Origin: Paramesorhizobium deserti
Lineage (GTDB): Bacteria; Pseudomonadota; Alphaproteobacteria; Rhizobiales; Rhizobiaceae
DNA length: 44,912 nucleotides
Direction of reading: 5' to 3'
NCBI RefSeq assembly: GCF_001558695.1
Contig: NZ_LNTU01000005.1
Location: 1-44,912, forward strand
The notes under the pieces were generated by a model. It searched no databases and was not told the origin of the DNA. It worked only from the letters and a program-made list of their open reading frames with translations. Positions 9,102-17,549 of the stretch are shown piece by piece (the first letter of the stretch is position 1; every line of letters begins with the position of its first letter). The position numbers were made by a program, and so were the translations under genes.

Positions 9102-9263
9102 GGAAATGCCTGCTTTACGATTAACGGAATCGGATGAGAGTCATTATCAACCTAAGATTTAGATAGAATTCACCCATCGGATGTTCAGCACCGGTTATCA
9201 ATTCGTAACCAGCGTGAAGCTTATGAGCAATATAAGTGGGACGATAGGCTAGCACGCAGATCC

Positions 9264-9352
9264 GCTAGCGCTCGTGGACCAAGGAATCCTACCTCGGCTT
9301 CGTCGCAATCGCCGCGGTCAACTATGGATACCCTTTATCCACGAGCGCTAGC
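9264..9352. repeat. Perfect 15-bp inverted repeat bracketing an IS5-type fragment
   Basis: GCTAGCGCTCGTGGA at 9264-9278 is the exact reverse complement of TCCACGAGCGCTAGC at 9338-9352. The 59 bp between the arms carry the end of an IS5-type transposase reading frame, and the right arm includes its last codons and stop. The loop is too long for a terminator. The left arm may be an inverted copy of the IS end, left by a rearrangement. It sits between two minus-strand operons, about 160 bp upstream of the first gene of the envelope operon. Confidence 0.75.
9269..9351 (+). pseudogene. C-terminal remnant of an IS5 (IS427-group) transposase, frameshifted
   Basis: The plus strand from 9269 reads KESYLGFVAIAAV. 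After one missing base in the next codon it continues from 9324 as WIPFIHER followed by TAG at 9349-9351. Restoring that base gives AIAAVKLWIPFIHER, the typical ending of IS5/IS427-group transposases common in Rhizobiales. Only about 27 codons remain and they are out of frame, so this is a dead fragment. The rest of the region 9102-9375 holds nothing I can assign. Confidence 0.7.
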
Positions 9353-9375
9353 CAAAGTTGTCAAGCTCGACAATC

Positions 9376-10305
9376 TCAGTCCGGAGATTGTGAAACGAGC
9401 CTAATCATCTCGATTTCAAACTGACGTGCTTGCTCGTCGGCGGTAAACTGATGCGCCGCCAGAATTTGCAGCCACCGCGATATGGCGAAAGGAAGAACTC
9501 CAATTTCGGAACAAAGACTCAGCGCACGGACAATCCGCAGTACATTCTCGTATCTAAATCCGTCCTTGCGCGCGTCTATAAAATGGCCCAGCGCTGCATC
9601 TACATGCCCGTGCATAAGCTGGCGATATTGTGAATAGTCTGCATACCGCGTTGAATCGATATCGCCGCCAGCACGGCGCATTGCGACCGGCAGGCCGTGA
9701 AAATCTCTCAACCCGCAATCAAAAATCTCGCACATTGCATTCAATGCGGCCAGATCGATGACTCTGTGAAAGAGAGGCGAATTGAGGCGCTCGCTCGCCT
9801 CAAGAGCCCTAAATGGGAAGGTTATCTGGCAGATTTTTACAAGCTTCCCACACCTTTTTCCGTAGAGAACAGGAAATCCGGTTGCCACCCCACCACCGCT
9901 TTGTTCTACCTGAAGCTTATTGCCGATAACAAATTTTGGATCGAACGGATTTGAAAGGCTGAAGACTCCCGACATGCACAATTCCGCAATGGGCTGAACG
10001 GTCGGATTCAGAAAATCCTCCGGCATGCCATAGAGGAAATAAACCTGTTCATCTTGAAGCACGCCATCGGTCGAATGGAAAAAAGGCTCCATCTCGCCCC
10101 CCTGTGAACCGATCACAATCCCCACAGTGCACGGAAACTTCGCGCCCTGAAAGGACACGATATCTATCGTCTTCGCGCCCTTCGCCTTCAGGTCCGAATA
10201 AAAGTCATAGACCTCGGCGGCATTGAATACCGCCAAAAACGCGCTGACCGGACTGCTCACGACTTTCTGCTGCTGTTCAACATGTTCAATATCGAAATTT
10301 GCCAT
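9376..10305 (-). CDS. Unrecognised protein at the end of the T6SS spike operon; candidate cargo
   Basis: About 309 residues starting MANFDIEHVEQQQKVV (ATG at 10305; an upstream in-frame start at 10332 is less likely). I recognise no domain and see no signal peptide, membrane segment or standard toxin motif. The sequence is a mixed alpha/beta protein with a helical C-terminal third (NVLRIVRALSLCSEIGVLPF, AISRWLQILAAHQFTADEQA). It is the last gene of the clpV-hcp-orf-vgrG-PAAR-needle arm, 164 bp after the needle-like gene and in the same direction. T6SS effectors, their adaptors and immunity proteins are commonly encoded at exactly this place, so a cargo, chaperone or immunity role is plausible. 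It is not shown by the sequence itself. Confidence 0.6.
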   Translation of the reverse strand: MANFDIEHVEQQQKVVSSPVSAFLAVFNAAEVYDFYSDLKAKGAKTIDIVSFQGAKFPCTVGIVIGSQGGEMEPFFHSTDGVLQDEQVYFLYGMPEDFLNPTVQPIAELCMSGVFSLSNPFDPKFVIGNKLQVEQSGGGVATGFPVLYGKRCGKLVKICQITFPFRALEASERLNSPLFHRVIDLAALNAMCEIFDCGLRDFHGLPVAMRRAGGDIDSTRYADYSQYRQLMHGHVDAALGHFIDARKDGFRYENVLRIVRALSLCSEIGVLPFAISRWLQILAAHQFTADEQARQFEIEMIRLVSQSPD

Positions 10306-10469
10306 CTCTATACCTGCACAGGCCGTCCCCAACCAGGAGGCACAGACGCAGCCTCTTTGATAGGCAAAGCCCCCTCTGCTTCAGGTTCCAATCGTGCGAT
10401 CGCCAAAGGAATGCAATGGACCGTAACGCGGACGTCTTATCTCATCGGGACAATTCACCGGATAACACG

Positions 10470-11369
10470 TCAGCCGATATCAATCTGTGATCCATTAAGC
10501 TTTATACCGCTGGAAGATAGTGATACCTTGCTTCCGCCGACCGAAAGAGAGATTTCCTTTGCGGTGATCTTGATATGAGCATCACCTACCTTCAACTCGA
10601 TCGTGTCGGTCGTTTGATGGTGCTGCGTATCACCACATTTCATTTCAAATTCTTTTTTTACATTTTCTTTCTTTGATTCACAATTCTCTTCTTTATCTTC
10701 AGAATAACATTTTATTACTTTTGCTTTATTATATTCATAGGTCGTAGCATAGTTATGGACATGTACTTCCCCATATTCATATTTTTTTGTCACACCATTT
10801 CTATAGCTAAACTTATCACCAAACTCATATACCGTAGAGGACCCATTAAAGTACCATGAATCAGTTCCCGTTCTTGTTGACTTGAAGCATCCATTTTCTA
10901 CCGATGTCTTGCACCCTGTGAAATGGTCGTTCACAACCGCATTGGTTATTCCGGTCTTTGTTCCCGTGAAAATCGTGTTCTCTTCGGCAAACTCAACAGT
11001 ATTAAAAATACCGGAAACGAATTCATTCTTGATTCCCACATATGCGGAATTGTCTATCCCTGATGTGAATTCATTCCTTATCCCGGTCACCATCGAATTT
11101 TTTACAGCAATGGCGCTGATTTCATTGCTGGCAAGCTTCGCCGTCACCTTATTATCAACCAGATCCTCCTTTTCTTCCTGTTTTTTTACATCCTGTCCTT
11201 TCAATTCAAGGGCTTTTAATTCCTCTGTATTACTTAAGCCGGCCAGCGCCGCATTATTTTTCACGCCTGTCGCACTGAGGTTGCCATTGGCTGCGGGATT
11301 GTTGCCCGTAGCCTGGACACCAGTCGTGGTTGCAGCGCTTGAAGTATCATTTAAAGCCAAATTCAACAT
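10470..11369 (-). CDS. Separate needle-like protein resembling a detached VgrG beta-helix tip
   Basis: 299 residues. The start is the ATG at 11369, because AGGAG lies 6 nt upstream; the in-frame ATG at 11375 overlaps that ribosome site. Residues about 1-70 are low-complexity (Ala, Asn, Thr rich, then charged). Residues about 85-170 hold repeats of roughly 16 residues, such as VKNSMVTGIRNEF, TSGIDNSAYVGIKNEF and VSGIFNTVEFAEENTIF. A charged stretch with several Cys follows. The C-terminus (VGDAHIKITAKEISLSVGG, then SKVSLSSSGIKLNGSQIDIG) resembles the beta-helical tip motif found at the end of many VgrG and gp5-like proteins. The gene starts 18 nt after the PAAR stop and is clearly more AT-rich than its neighbours. 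The adjacent VgrG lacks such a tip, so I infer that this protein extends or caps the spike. Confidence 0.65.
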   Translation of the reverse strand: MLNLALNDTSSAATTTGVQATGNNPAANGNLSATGVKNNAALAGLSNTEELKALELKGQDVKKQEEKEDLVDNKVTAKLASNEISAIAVKNSMVTGIRNEFTSGIDNSAYVGIKNEFVSGIFNTVEFAEENTIFTGTKTGITNAVVNDHFTGCKTSVENGCFKSTRTGTDSWYFNGSSTVYEFGDKFSYRNGVTKKYEYGEVHVHNYATTYEYNKAKVIKCYSEDKEENCESKKENVKKEFEMKCGDTQHHQTTDTIELKVGDAHIKITAKEISLSVGGSKVSLSSSGIKLNGSQIDIG

Positions 11370-11387
11370 TTTCATCTCCTAGTGGAC

Positions 11388-11639
11388 CTAGCCCACGTCG
11401 ATTTTCGGCGCCCCCTCGACAATGCTTCCCCCGCACGACAGCGTATCCCCCTGACGGGCAACCGCTTGACCGCCACATTTAACGTGGCCCGCCCCCTGAG
11501 CGATGGTGCATCCGCAACCGGTTACATCTCCTACCCTGGCAATCCCCTTACCTTCCGCCTTGTGGTTGGATCCGCCTACGATCGCACTTCCACCTCGTTT
11601 GCAGACAACGTTGTCACCTATACGAGCAATTCGCGCCAT
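11388..11639 (-). CDS. PAAR-domain spike tip protein
   Basis: 83 residues beginning MARIARIGDNVVCKRGG. The start at 11639 is well supported: GGAGGAG lies just upstream, and the longer frame from 11738 would run deep into vgrG. The protein is a minimal PAAR domain with the repeated pattern IARIGD, IARVGD and VARQGD and Cys/Gly-rich turns (GCGCTIAQGAGHVKCGG, LSCGGSIVEGA). PAAR proteins sharpen the VgrG trimer and can carry effectors. There is no N- or C-terminal toxin extension here. It sits 11 nt after vgrG and 18 nt before the needle-like gene, so all three are presumably made together as one spike assembly. Confidence 0.9.
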   Translation of the reverse strand: MARIARIGDNVVCKRGGSAIVGGSNHKAEGKGIARVGDVTGCGCTIAQGAGHVKCGGQAVARQGDTLSCGGSIVEGAPKIDVG

Positions 11640-11650
11640 TGATGCTCCTC

Positions 11651-13390
11651 CTATCGACGGCTCTTCTTCTTCTCGATGCCTCCGTCCCTGGCATGCTTCA
11701 GAAGTTCCTCGAAACCCTGCCGCATGGATGGATTCCATCCCTGGGCCAAGGACGACAGGCTGCCCAGCTCTGATACGAGGCGCTCATAATCATTTCCGAC
11801 GATTTCATAGGAGCGGTTGTTGACCATCTCCAGCTTGTCCCGCTGGGCGTGGATGAAGATTTCTTCCCGCCCGCTTTCGTCCTCGAAACTCAATTCGTTG
11901 TATCCCGACCCTTTGTGAGTGCTTGTGCGAAACACGCTCTTTGTCTTGTTGGCCGGTAGCTCGTATGGCACACCATTATCGGCATTCGGCACGACGCCGG
12001 TCACCAGCGGCCTGTCCGGATCACCGTCCACGAAGGCGACCATGACTTCCATGCCGACGCGCGGAATGATCTGTCCGCCCCAGCCGCCGCCCGCCCAGTT
12101 CTGCGCCACGCGCACCCAGCAGGTATCTGAACCATCCTTCTTTGCCCTCCGGTCCCATGGAAACCACAGCTTGATCCGTCCATGCTGATCCGCATGGATC
12201 TCCTCCCCCTCGGGACCGGCGACAATCCCCACTTGGTTGCCGGCAACCTTCGGCCGCTTCGTCGCCCGATGCGGTGTCAGCGGCACGCGGGCGGGAATGG
12301 CCTCGAATTGATTGCGGTATTCCGGCCCATCGGAATTCGTCTCGTAAGAACGGTTGACGATGAAATGTCGGGCCGCCACGACCACATGCTCCTCATAGGC
12401 CACATCGGGGTGCGCCACGTCATACGGCGTGAAACGGCGGCCGGCCTCCAGGATCCGTGAGGTCGATTCACCGAAGACCCGCTCATGATCGGCCTCGCAC
12501 GCCAGCATTCTGAGTTTTTCCGCCCGCTCGACCGCCTCCACCGAAAGGGCACGTGCGGGAAATTCGTAGAGCTCACGCCTAGCCGCCTCCGGCAGCTTGA
12601 CCAGCGATGGCATCGACGTGCCGGGTATCATCTTTGGTGTCTCGAAATTCCAGTCGGCCCCAGCCCGCCGGCCAGGGATATAGGCATAGTGCCGGCGCCA
12701 AGCGGTAATGTGGTTGCGGTCTGACGACCCCTGCGCCAACCGCACCTGCCCTTCTCCTTGGGCCGAGGGCGATGGCCCCAGCCATGCATTCGCGCTATCG
12801 GCCACGTGCAGCTGGTGGTGGCCTTCATCATGGCTAAACCAGAAGAACAGCCCGTCCTCCTCGAAGCGGCGCAGGAGATATGTCAGATCGCTTTCATTCC
12901 ACTGTACCGAATGGTGTTGCGCGGGCGGCGGCGAGATCACGCCGGAGACATCGGGCGCAGGCAGACCGTGCTCCGACAGCAGCTCGTAAATGACATCAAG
13001 AGTTGTCTGGTCTTTCCAGATCCGGCAATCGGAACGACGCGACAGGAGCCATAACTGCGGCCGCAGGACAAGCGTATAGGACCGCAGGTCCCGCGTGACA
13101 GCCGGCCCTTCATGCAGTTCGGTGACAAGCCCGTTAAAAGGCCGACGGATCGCGTCCCCCTCCTCGCCCTGCTGGATTTCCAGCGAGAGATCGACGAGGC
13201 GGCCGATCAGTTCCTCAGGTTTTAGATTGTCGCGCTTGGCACGAACAGATAGCTCGATCTCAAACAGCGACGAAACCGCCTCGCTGACTATCGCGCGCTC
13301 GGCCAGAAGCATGTCATCGCCCAGCGGAGAAATCACTTTCAATATACGGTTTGCCTGGACGAAGTCGGCGGCAGAAGGTTCATCGCTCAT
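11651..13390 (-). CDS. vgrG: VgrG (TssI), short form ending after the OB fold
   Basis: 579 residues from MSDEPSAADFVQANR (ATG 13390). A longer frame reaching 13621 overlaps the preceding gene and is not conserved-looking. The protein has the gp27-like part (VQWNESDLTYLLRRFEEDGLFFWF), the gp5-like OB fold (about 390-470: EEIHADQHGRIKLWFPWD, GGWGGQIIPRVGMEVMVAF, DGDPDRPLVTGVV) and the start of the post-OB segment (GYNELSFEDESGREEIFIHAQRD). It then stops after about 70 more residues (ending EKKKSRR), without the long beta-helix repeats and tip usual in VgrG proteins. There is no C-terminal effector domain. The needle-like gene two positions downstream may supply the missing tip. Forms the trimeric spike on the Hcp tube. 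Confidence 0.92.
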   Translation of the reverse strand: MSDEPSAADFVQANRILKVISPLGDDMLLAERAIVSEAVSSLFEIELSVRAKRDNLKPEELIGRLVDLSLEIQQGEEGDAIRRPFNGLVTELHEGPAVTRDLRSYTLVLRPQLWLLSRRSDCRIWKDQTTLDVIYELLSEHGLPAPDVSGVISPPPAQHHSVQWNESDLTYLLRRFEEDGLFFWFSHDEGHHQLHVADSANAWLGPSPSAQGEGQVRLAQGSSDRNHITAWRRHYAYIPGRRAGADWNFETPKMIPGTSMPSLVKLPEAARRELYEFPARALSVEAVERAEKLRMLACEADHERVFGESTSRILEAGRRFTPYDVAHPDVAYEEHVVVAARHFIVNRSYETNSDGPEYRNQFEAIPARVPLTPHRATKRPKVAGNQVGIVAGPEGEEIHADQHGRIKLWFPWDRRAKKDGSDTCWVRVAQNWAGGGWGGQIIPRVGMEVMVAFVDGDPDRPLVTGVVPNADNGVPYELPANKTKSVFRTSTHKGSGYNELSFEDESGREEIFIHAQRDKLEMVNNRSYEIVGNDYERLVSELGSLSSLAQGWNPSMRQGFEELLKHARDGGIEKKKSRR

Positions 13391-13430
13391 GACTGGTGTC
13401 TCTATGTTGCAGGACTGGTGGTCCGATGAT

Positions 13431-13886
13431 TCAAACACGCTGGCCGACAAAATAAGTGTAGCGGAGTTCCGGTAAACTGCTCGAGGCCAACCGGGGCTTG
13501 AAACCATACGGCGTACCCGCCGGAAAAATCGAGCTGACCTCGTCAAGCGTGGCGGCCGTTCCCAGGATGGAGATATTACAGGGAAGAACGACGCAATCCG
13601 CGTTCGAATTGGCCAAGGCATAATTCATCTCGACGGCAAAAGCCGAATGGCCGCTTTGTTCCAGCATTTCGATGATCAACGCTTCATTGCTTCTCAGCCA
13701 GCTTTTCAGCCGACAGAAGAGCAGACCTTCGTTGGGGTGCGCACTGGCAAAACCCGTGCGCATATGATGTTGCGGCAAGCCGCCGGTGCGGGCTGGATGC
13801 TGCGTCGTCTGCTGTGTTGGAAGCAACTCCCGCGCACCGACCGGCATCAAGCAAAGCTGCTGAGTGGCGAGCTTAAAAATCGGCAT
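13431..13886 (-). CDS. Unrecognised small protein between hcp and vgrG
   Basis: 151 residues (MPIFKLATQQLCLMPVGARE...). The start is supported by AAGGAG 7 nt upstream of the ATG at 13886, and the stop lies 40 nt before the vgrG start. I see no signal peptide, membrane segment or known motif. Residues 55-110 (RLKSWLRSNEALIIEMLEQS and following) look helical, then beta-rich. Genes at this position in T6SS clusters often encode spike or effector chaperones or small cargo, but I cannot connect it to a named adaptor family (not DUF4123, DUF2169 or DUF1795 by eye). A role in loading the spike is inference from position only. Confidence 0.65.
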   Translation of the reverse strand: MPIFKLATQQLCLMPVGARELLPTQQTTQHPARTGGLPQHHMRTGFASAHPNEGLLFCRLKSWLRSNEALIIEMLEQSGHSAFAVEMNYALANSNADCVVLPCNISILGTAATLDEVSSIFPAGTPYGFKPRLASSSLPELRYTYFVGQRV

Positions 13887-13915
13887 GCCGACTCCTTTTC
13901 GAGAATCACGCCGGG

Positions 13916-13946
13916 TTCAGGGGCACGTGAGCGCCGCACCCCTGAA
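13916..13946 (-). promoter_or_regulatory. Hairpin in the hcp 3' untranslated gap
   Basis: TTCAGGGG (13916-13923) and CCCCTGAA (13939-13946) form a perfect 8-bp stem with a 15-nt loop, in the 120-nt gap between hcp and the next gene of the operon. No T-run follows on the minus strand, so it is not a classic intrinsic terminator. It could protect the 3' end of hcp mRNA or reduce read-through, which would let Hcp be made in excess over downstream spike genes. Function is inferred. Confidence 0.5.
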
Positions 13947-14006
13947 GGGCGGGAGGAAGCAAAGATGCCGGCGGATCGACCAGCACCTTGCTTCCAATGG
14001 CCACAA

Positions 14007-14483
14007 TCATCCAGCCTTGGTGGTGGCCAGATCGTAAGAAGCGATCACCGGTGACTGCGGCGAATGGTTGTCGTCGTAAGGGGTGTATTTCACCTCCATT
14101 TTAGTGAAGTTGAGCTTGACGGTTTCGATCGGGCGATCGCCATTCGAGTCCACCGCATAACTTGCGATAAGCGTGTTGTTGAGCGTGTACTCAATATAAG
14201 TAGCGCCCGGATTGCCCGTGGTGACCATATGGATCGTCGCTCTTTTTCCGGTACGTCCCGAGCAGGCTTCCTGAAACAACTTGGTCGATGACGAGTCGCT
14301 AATCTTTGTGAGTATGACTTCCGAGACCACCGGCTCCGATGCCTCGCGGTTGGCGGCGGAACCCGCCGAAGTATTCATTTTGCGGGACACATCCCAGTGG
14401 ATTGCCTCAATGTCCATCCACTTACGATGCTGTTCGTGCGTTGCATCCCCCTGAATTCCATCAATTTGCAAATAAATTGGCAT
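14007..14483 (-). CDS. hcp: Hcp (TssD) T6SS tube protein
   Basis: 158 residues, close to the usual size. MPIYLQIDGIQGDATHEQHRKW at the N-terminus, VSEVILTKISDSSSTKLFQEACSG in the middle and YTLNNTLIASYAVDSNGDRP, VKLNFTKMEVKYTPY at the end follow the Hcp family closely. Hcp forms stacked hexamer rings that make the expelled tube and carry small cargo. AAGGGA precedes the ATG at 14483. The gene begins 27 nt after the clpV stop, so the two are co-transcribed from the divergent promoter region near 17.3-17.5 kb. Confidence 0.95.
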   Translation of the reverse strand: MPIYLQIDGIQGDATHEQHRKWMDIEAIHWDVSRKMNTSAGSAANREASEPVVSEVILTKISDSSSTKLFQEACSGRTGKRATIHMVTTGNPGATYIEYTLNNTLIASYAVDSNGDRPIETVKLNFTKMEVKYTPYDDNHSPQSPVIASYDLATTKAG

Positions 14484-14510
14484 GCTCAGTTTCCCTTTAT
14501 ATCTGGCAAG

Positions 14511-17294
14511 TTAGGTCGAAGACGCCCTTTGCCGTTTTTGCCGCACGCGGTGACTATTCACCGCATCCAAAGCGGCGCTATTCGACGTCCGGCTTTGCCG
14601 TTCGGCGAATTCCTTTTTACCCGCCAAACGCGCGGGAATGACGCTGAAGCAATTGGCGTCGAAACCGATCTCAGCAATACTGTGCGTCTGCCCAGTGGCG
14701 AGCGCGTCGAGAAAGAAAGCGGAAAGGGCCGGAAGCAGATCGCGCGCGATCATGCTCTCGATGATGCGTGCTCCCATTTCGCTGGCTCGGGCACGCGCAA
14801 CTAGCGCGTCCTTTGCCTGTGAAGACAGAACCACTTTCGTTCCGTAGCTCACCCGAACCCGGTCAACGATCCGGCCCAACTGCACATCGACGATCTCTGA
14901 CAATGCGTCTTTGCCAAGCGGCATGAACGGCAATATTATCGTACGGCCGAGAAAGGCGGGTTTGAAATGCTTCTGGAGTTCAGGCGTCAACAGCCTTTCC
15001 AGTGCCTCTCCCTCCGGCATCGTATCAGGATCGGCGGCCAGTTCATAAAGCAGCTCAGCCCCCGTGTTGGCCGTCATCACGATAGTGGTGTTCTTGAAGT
15101 CGATGTCACGGCCCTCGCCGTCCCGCAGCGTACCCTTGTCGAAAACCTGGTAAAACATCTCCTGCACGCCAGGATGGGCTTTATCGATTTCATCGAGCAG
15201 CAGCACGCCATATGGACGGCGGCGAATGGCCTCGGTCAATACGCCGCCTTCGCCGAAGCCGACATAACCGGGCGGAGAGCCCAGGAGCATCGAGATCTTA
15301 TGCTCCTCCTTGAATTCCGACATGTTGATAGTGGTTAGATATTGGCTGCCGCCATACAACAAATCGGCCAGCGCAAGAGCGGTTTCGGTCTTGCCCGTCC
15401 CTGAGTTGCCGACCAGCAGAAAAACGGCGGGCGGGCGGCGCGGATCGGAAAGGCCCGCGCGGGCCGTCTGCATCGACGCCGCGATTCTTCCAATGGCTGC
15501 GTCCTGGCCAATGACCCTTTCCTTCAGCCGTGCTTCCAACGTCTTGACTGCTTCCACCTCGTCGCAAAGCAGTTTGCCAACCGGGATGCCTGTCCAGCGC
15601 GCCACAAGTGAGGCAATTACCTCGCGGTCGACCACCCGCGGAACCAAAGGCTGTTCGCCAGCGAATTCCCAAAGGCCGCGCTCCGCCGCGGCCAGCGCCG
15701 TTCGCGCCTTCTTGCGCTGATCGGCACGTTGTTCGAGAAAAGCCGGTGCGTTGATACTGTCTTCATCTGCGCCGGCCACTTCCTCTCCATTTCCTGCCTT
15801 GCCCGGACTGCGAGAGATCAAGGCTTCCAGGCGATCCGCTTCGCGAACCAGCCGCATCTCCTCGATATATCGCGCTTCAATCACTTCCGCCTCCGTTGCA
15901 ATCTGGCCACGCCGCGCCTCTATCTCCTGTAACCGCGTGCGGTTCGTTTGCGTCACCGGTTCGTTCGCCAGCCAATCCGCCTCGGTGCTAAGCAGATCAT
16001 CCTCATTGCGCAGCGCTTTGAGCGCTTCCGGCAGCGCCTGCCGGGCAAGCGCCACAGATGCGGCGGCCGTATCAAGCAGGCTGATCGCCTTGTCGGGAAG
16101 CTGTTTTGCTGGGATGTAGCGCCCGGAAAGGCGAACGGCGGCGGCAATCGCTTCATCGCGAATTCGCACCCCATGATGGGCGGTGAAGGCGCCAGCAACG
16201 CCGCGCAACATTCGGATGGCGGTTTCCTCGTCCGGTTCGTCCACCTTTACCGTCTGGAAACGCCGCGTCAGGGCTGCGTCCTTCTCGATAAAGCGTTTGT
16301 ACTCACTCCATGTGGTGGCGGCGATCGTGCGCAATTCCCCCCGCGCGAGCGACGGCTTCAGGATATTGGCTGCATCGTCCTGCCCCGGCTGACCGCCCGC
16401 CCCGATTAGCCTGTGCGCCTCGTCGATGAACAGGATGATGGGCTCCGCCGCATTCCTTACGGCGTCAATCACGCCGTGCAGCCGGCGCTCGAACTCGCCC
16501 TTAACGCCGGCGCCCGCTTGAAGAAGGCTGATATCGAGTGAGAGAAGCCGCACGTCCTTCAGGATTTCAGGCACGTCGCCGGCAGCGATAGCCAAGGCCA
16601 ATGCTTCCGCTATAGCCGTCTTGCCCACGCCTGCCTCGCCTACCAGGATCGGGTTGTTCTGCCGGCGGCGCATCAGCACGTCTACGACCTGCCGCAGCTC
16701 ACGGTCTCTCCCTATGACCGGATCGATCCTGCCGGCACGTGCATCCGCGGTCATATCCTGTGTGTAAAGACGAAAAAAATCACCGTCGCCGGCAAAAGGA
16801 CTGCCGCCTTGTCGCTCCACTTGGACAGCGGCTTTTGTATCCGTTTCCGCCCGCAGGTCGGTCTCGACCGCCTCGACCTTCATGTGGCACAACGATGGCG
16901 CTATGCCACGAGCCACAATCCTCAGTGACTGCTCCGATGAGAGAGCGATCAGCAGATCGCCAGGCTTAATATGGTCGCGACCGAATTGCAGGGAAGCGAC
17001 TTGCCACGCTTCGCGCGCAAGCAGCAGCATGTTCTGCGAAAGCGTTGGAATGGATCCGTCGCCGCGCGCGAGATCATCTATCGCGAGGTCAAGCTCCCAA
17101 CGTAGATTTCCAAGATTGACGCCGGCGCGCGCAAAGATGGGAGAAATCGCATCAATGTCGATGAGCGCCCGCATCCAATGGGCGATTTCAATCGTCGGAT
17201 GAGCATTACGCGCCGCCATGGAGACGGCGGTTTCAAGTCCTACTTGCAGTACAGGTTCAAGTGCCTTGATCAGTCGATTGAGATCGATATTCAT
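14511..17294 (-). CDS. clpV: ClpV (TssH) sheath-recycling AAA+ ATPase
   Basis: 927 residues, two AAA+ modules. N-terminal ClpN-type domain (1-150); first Walker A GEAGVGKT near 218 with Walker [16 protein letters not shown]; a ClpB-like middle region with coiled-coil (about 400-520); second Walker [10 protein letters not shown] near 626 with [14 protein letters not shown]; and a C-terminal small domain. ClpV extracts contracted TssB/TssC sheath subunits by ATP hydrolysis. First gene of the minus-strand T6SS arm; the ATG at 17294 has GAGG upstream. The extreme C-terminus ([20 protein letters not shown]) is basic and unstructured, longer than in many ClpV proteins. Confidence 0.95.
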   Translation of the reverse strand: MNIDLNRLIKALEPVLQVGLETAVSMAARNAHPTIEIAHWMRALIDIDAISPIFARAGVNLGNLRWELDLAIDDLARGDGSIPTLSQNMLLLAREAWQVASLQFGRDHIKPGDLLIALSSEQSLRIVARGIAPSLCHMKVEAVETDLRAETDTKAAVQVERQGGSPFAGDGDFFRLYTQDMTADARAGRIDPVIGRDRELRQVVDVLMRRRQNNPILVGEAGVGKTAIAEALALAIAAGDVPEILKDVRLLSLDISLLQAGAGVKGEFERRLHGVIDAVRNAAEPIILFIDEAHRLIGAGGQPGQDDAANILKPSLARGELRTIAATTWSEYKRFIEKDAALTRRFQTVKVDEPDEETAIRMLRGVAGAFTAHHGVRIRDEAIAAAVRLSGRYIPAKQLPDKAISLLDTAAASVALARQALPEALKALRNEDDLLSTEADWLANEPVTQTNRTRLQEIEARRGQIATEAEVIEARYIEEMRLVREADRLEALISRSPGKAGNGEEVAGADEDSINAPAFLEQRADQRKKARTALAAAERGLWEFAGEQPLVPRVVDREVIASLVARWTGIPVGKLLCDEVEAVKTLEARLKERVIGQDAAIGRIAASMQTARAGLSDPRRPPAVFLLVGNSGTGKTETALALADLLYGGSQYLTTINMSEFKEEHKISMLLGSPPGYVGFGEGGVLTEAIRRRPYGVLLLDEIDKAHPGVQEMFYQVFDKGTLRDGEGRDIDFKNTTIVMTANTGAELLYELAADPDTMPEGEALERLLTPELQKHFKPAFLGRTIILPFMPLGKDALSEIVDVQLGRIVDRVRVSYGTKVVLSSQAKDALVARARASEMGARIIESMIARDLLPALSAFFLDALATGQTHSIAEIGFDANCFSVIPARLAGKKEFAERQSRTSNSAALDAVNSHRVRQKRQRASST

Positions 17295-17549
17295 GCAAAA
17301 CGCACCTCGATCGCCTCCTTAAAATATTACTTAAATCACGGAGGTGACAATAAATTTTTCACAATAAATGACTCAATAATTCCCAACGCCCTCGATGAAT
17401 AGAGGTTTATTGGTTACGTTTTGATACAAAAGGATATATTATATCACAAAGCGTCTCATTTAACACTTTGTGCATTTTTTTCAATTGACAGAAATATTTT
17501 TATAAAGACGATATTGACGCATAATCAATTAACGAAAGCTTTTTATATC
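17295..17549. promoter_or_regulatory. AT-rich divergent promoter region between clpV and tssA, with an inverted repeat
   Basis: This 255-bp stretch separates the two T6SS arms and is far more AT-rich than either gene. CACAAAG (17445-17451) and CTTTGTG (17466-17472) form a perfect inverted repeat with centres 21 bp apart, two helical turns, as expected for a dimer-binding operator. A TTGACA box lies at 17485-17490, but no well-spaced -10 box is clear. No sigma-54 box (TGGCAC-N5-TTGCA) was found. AT-rich DNA of this sort is the kind bound by MucR/Ros proteins, one of which is encoded at 41.9 kb. That link is inference. Confidence 0.5.

Noticed and set aside
17295-17549. Sigma-54 promoter for the T6SS
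   Set aside because: No TGGCAC-N5-TTGCA-like pair found in the divergent gap.
17421-17549. N-terminal extension of TssA from a TTG start
   Set aside because: The extra 43 residues come from AT-rich promoter DNA and do not resemble the ImpA N-terminus.
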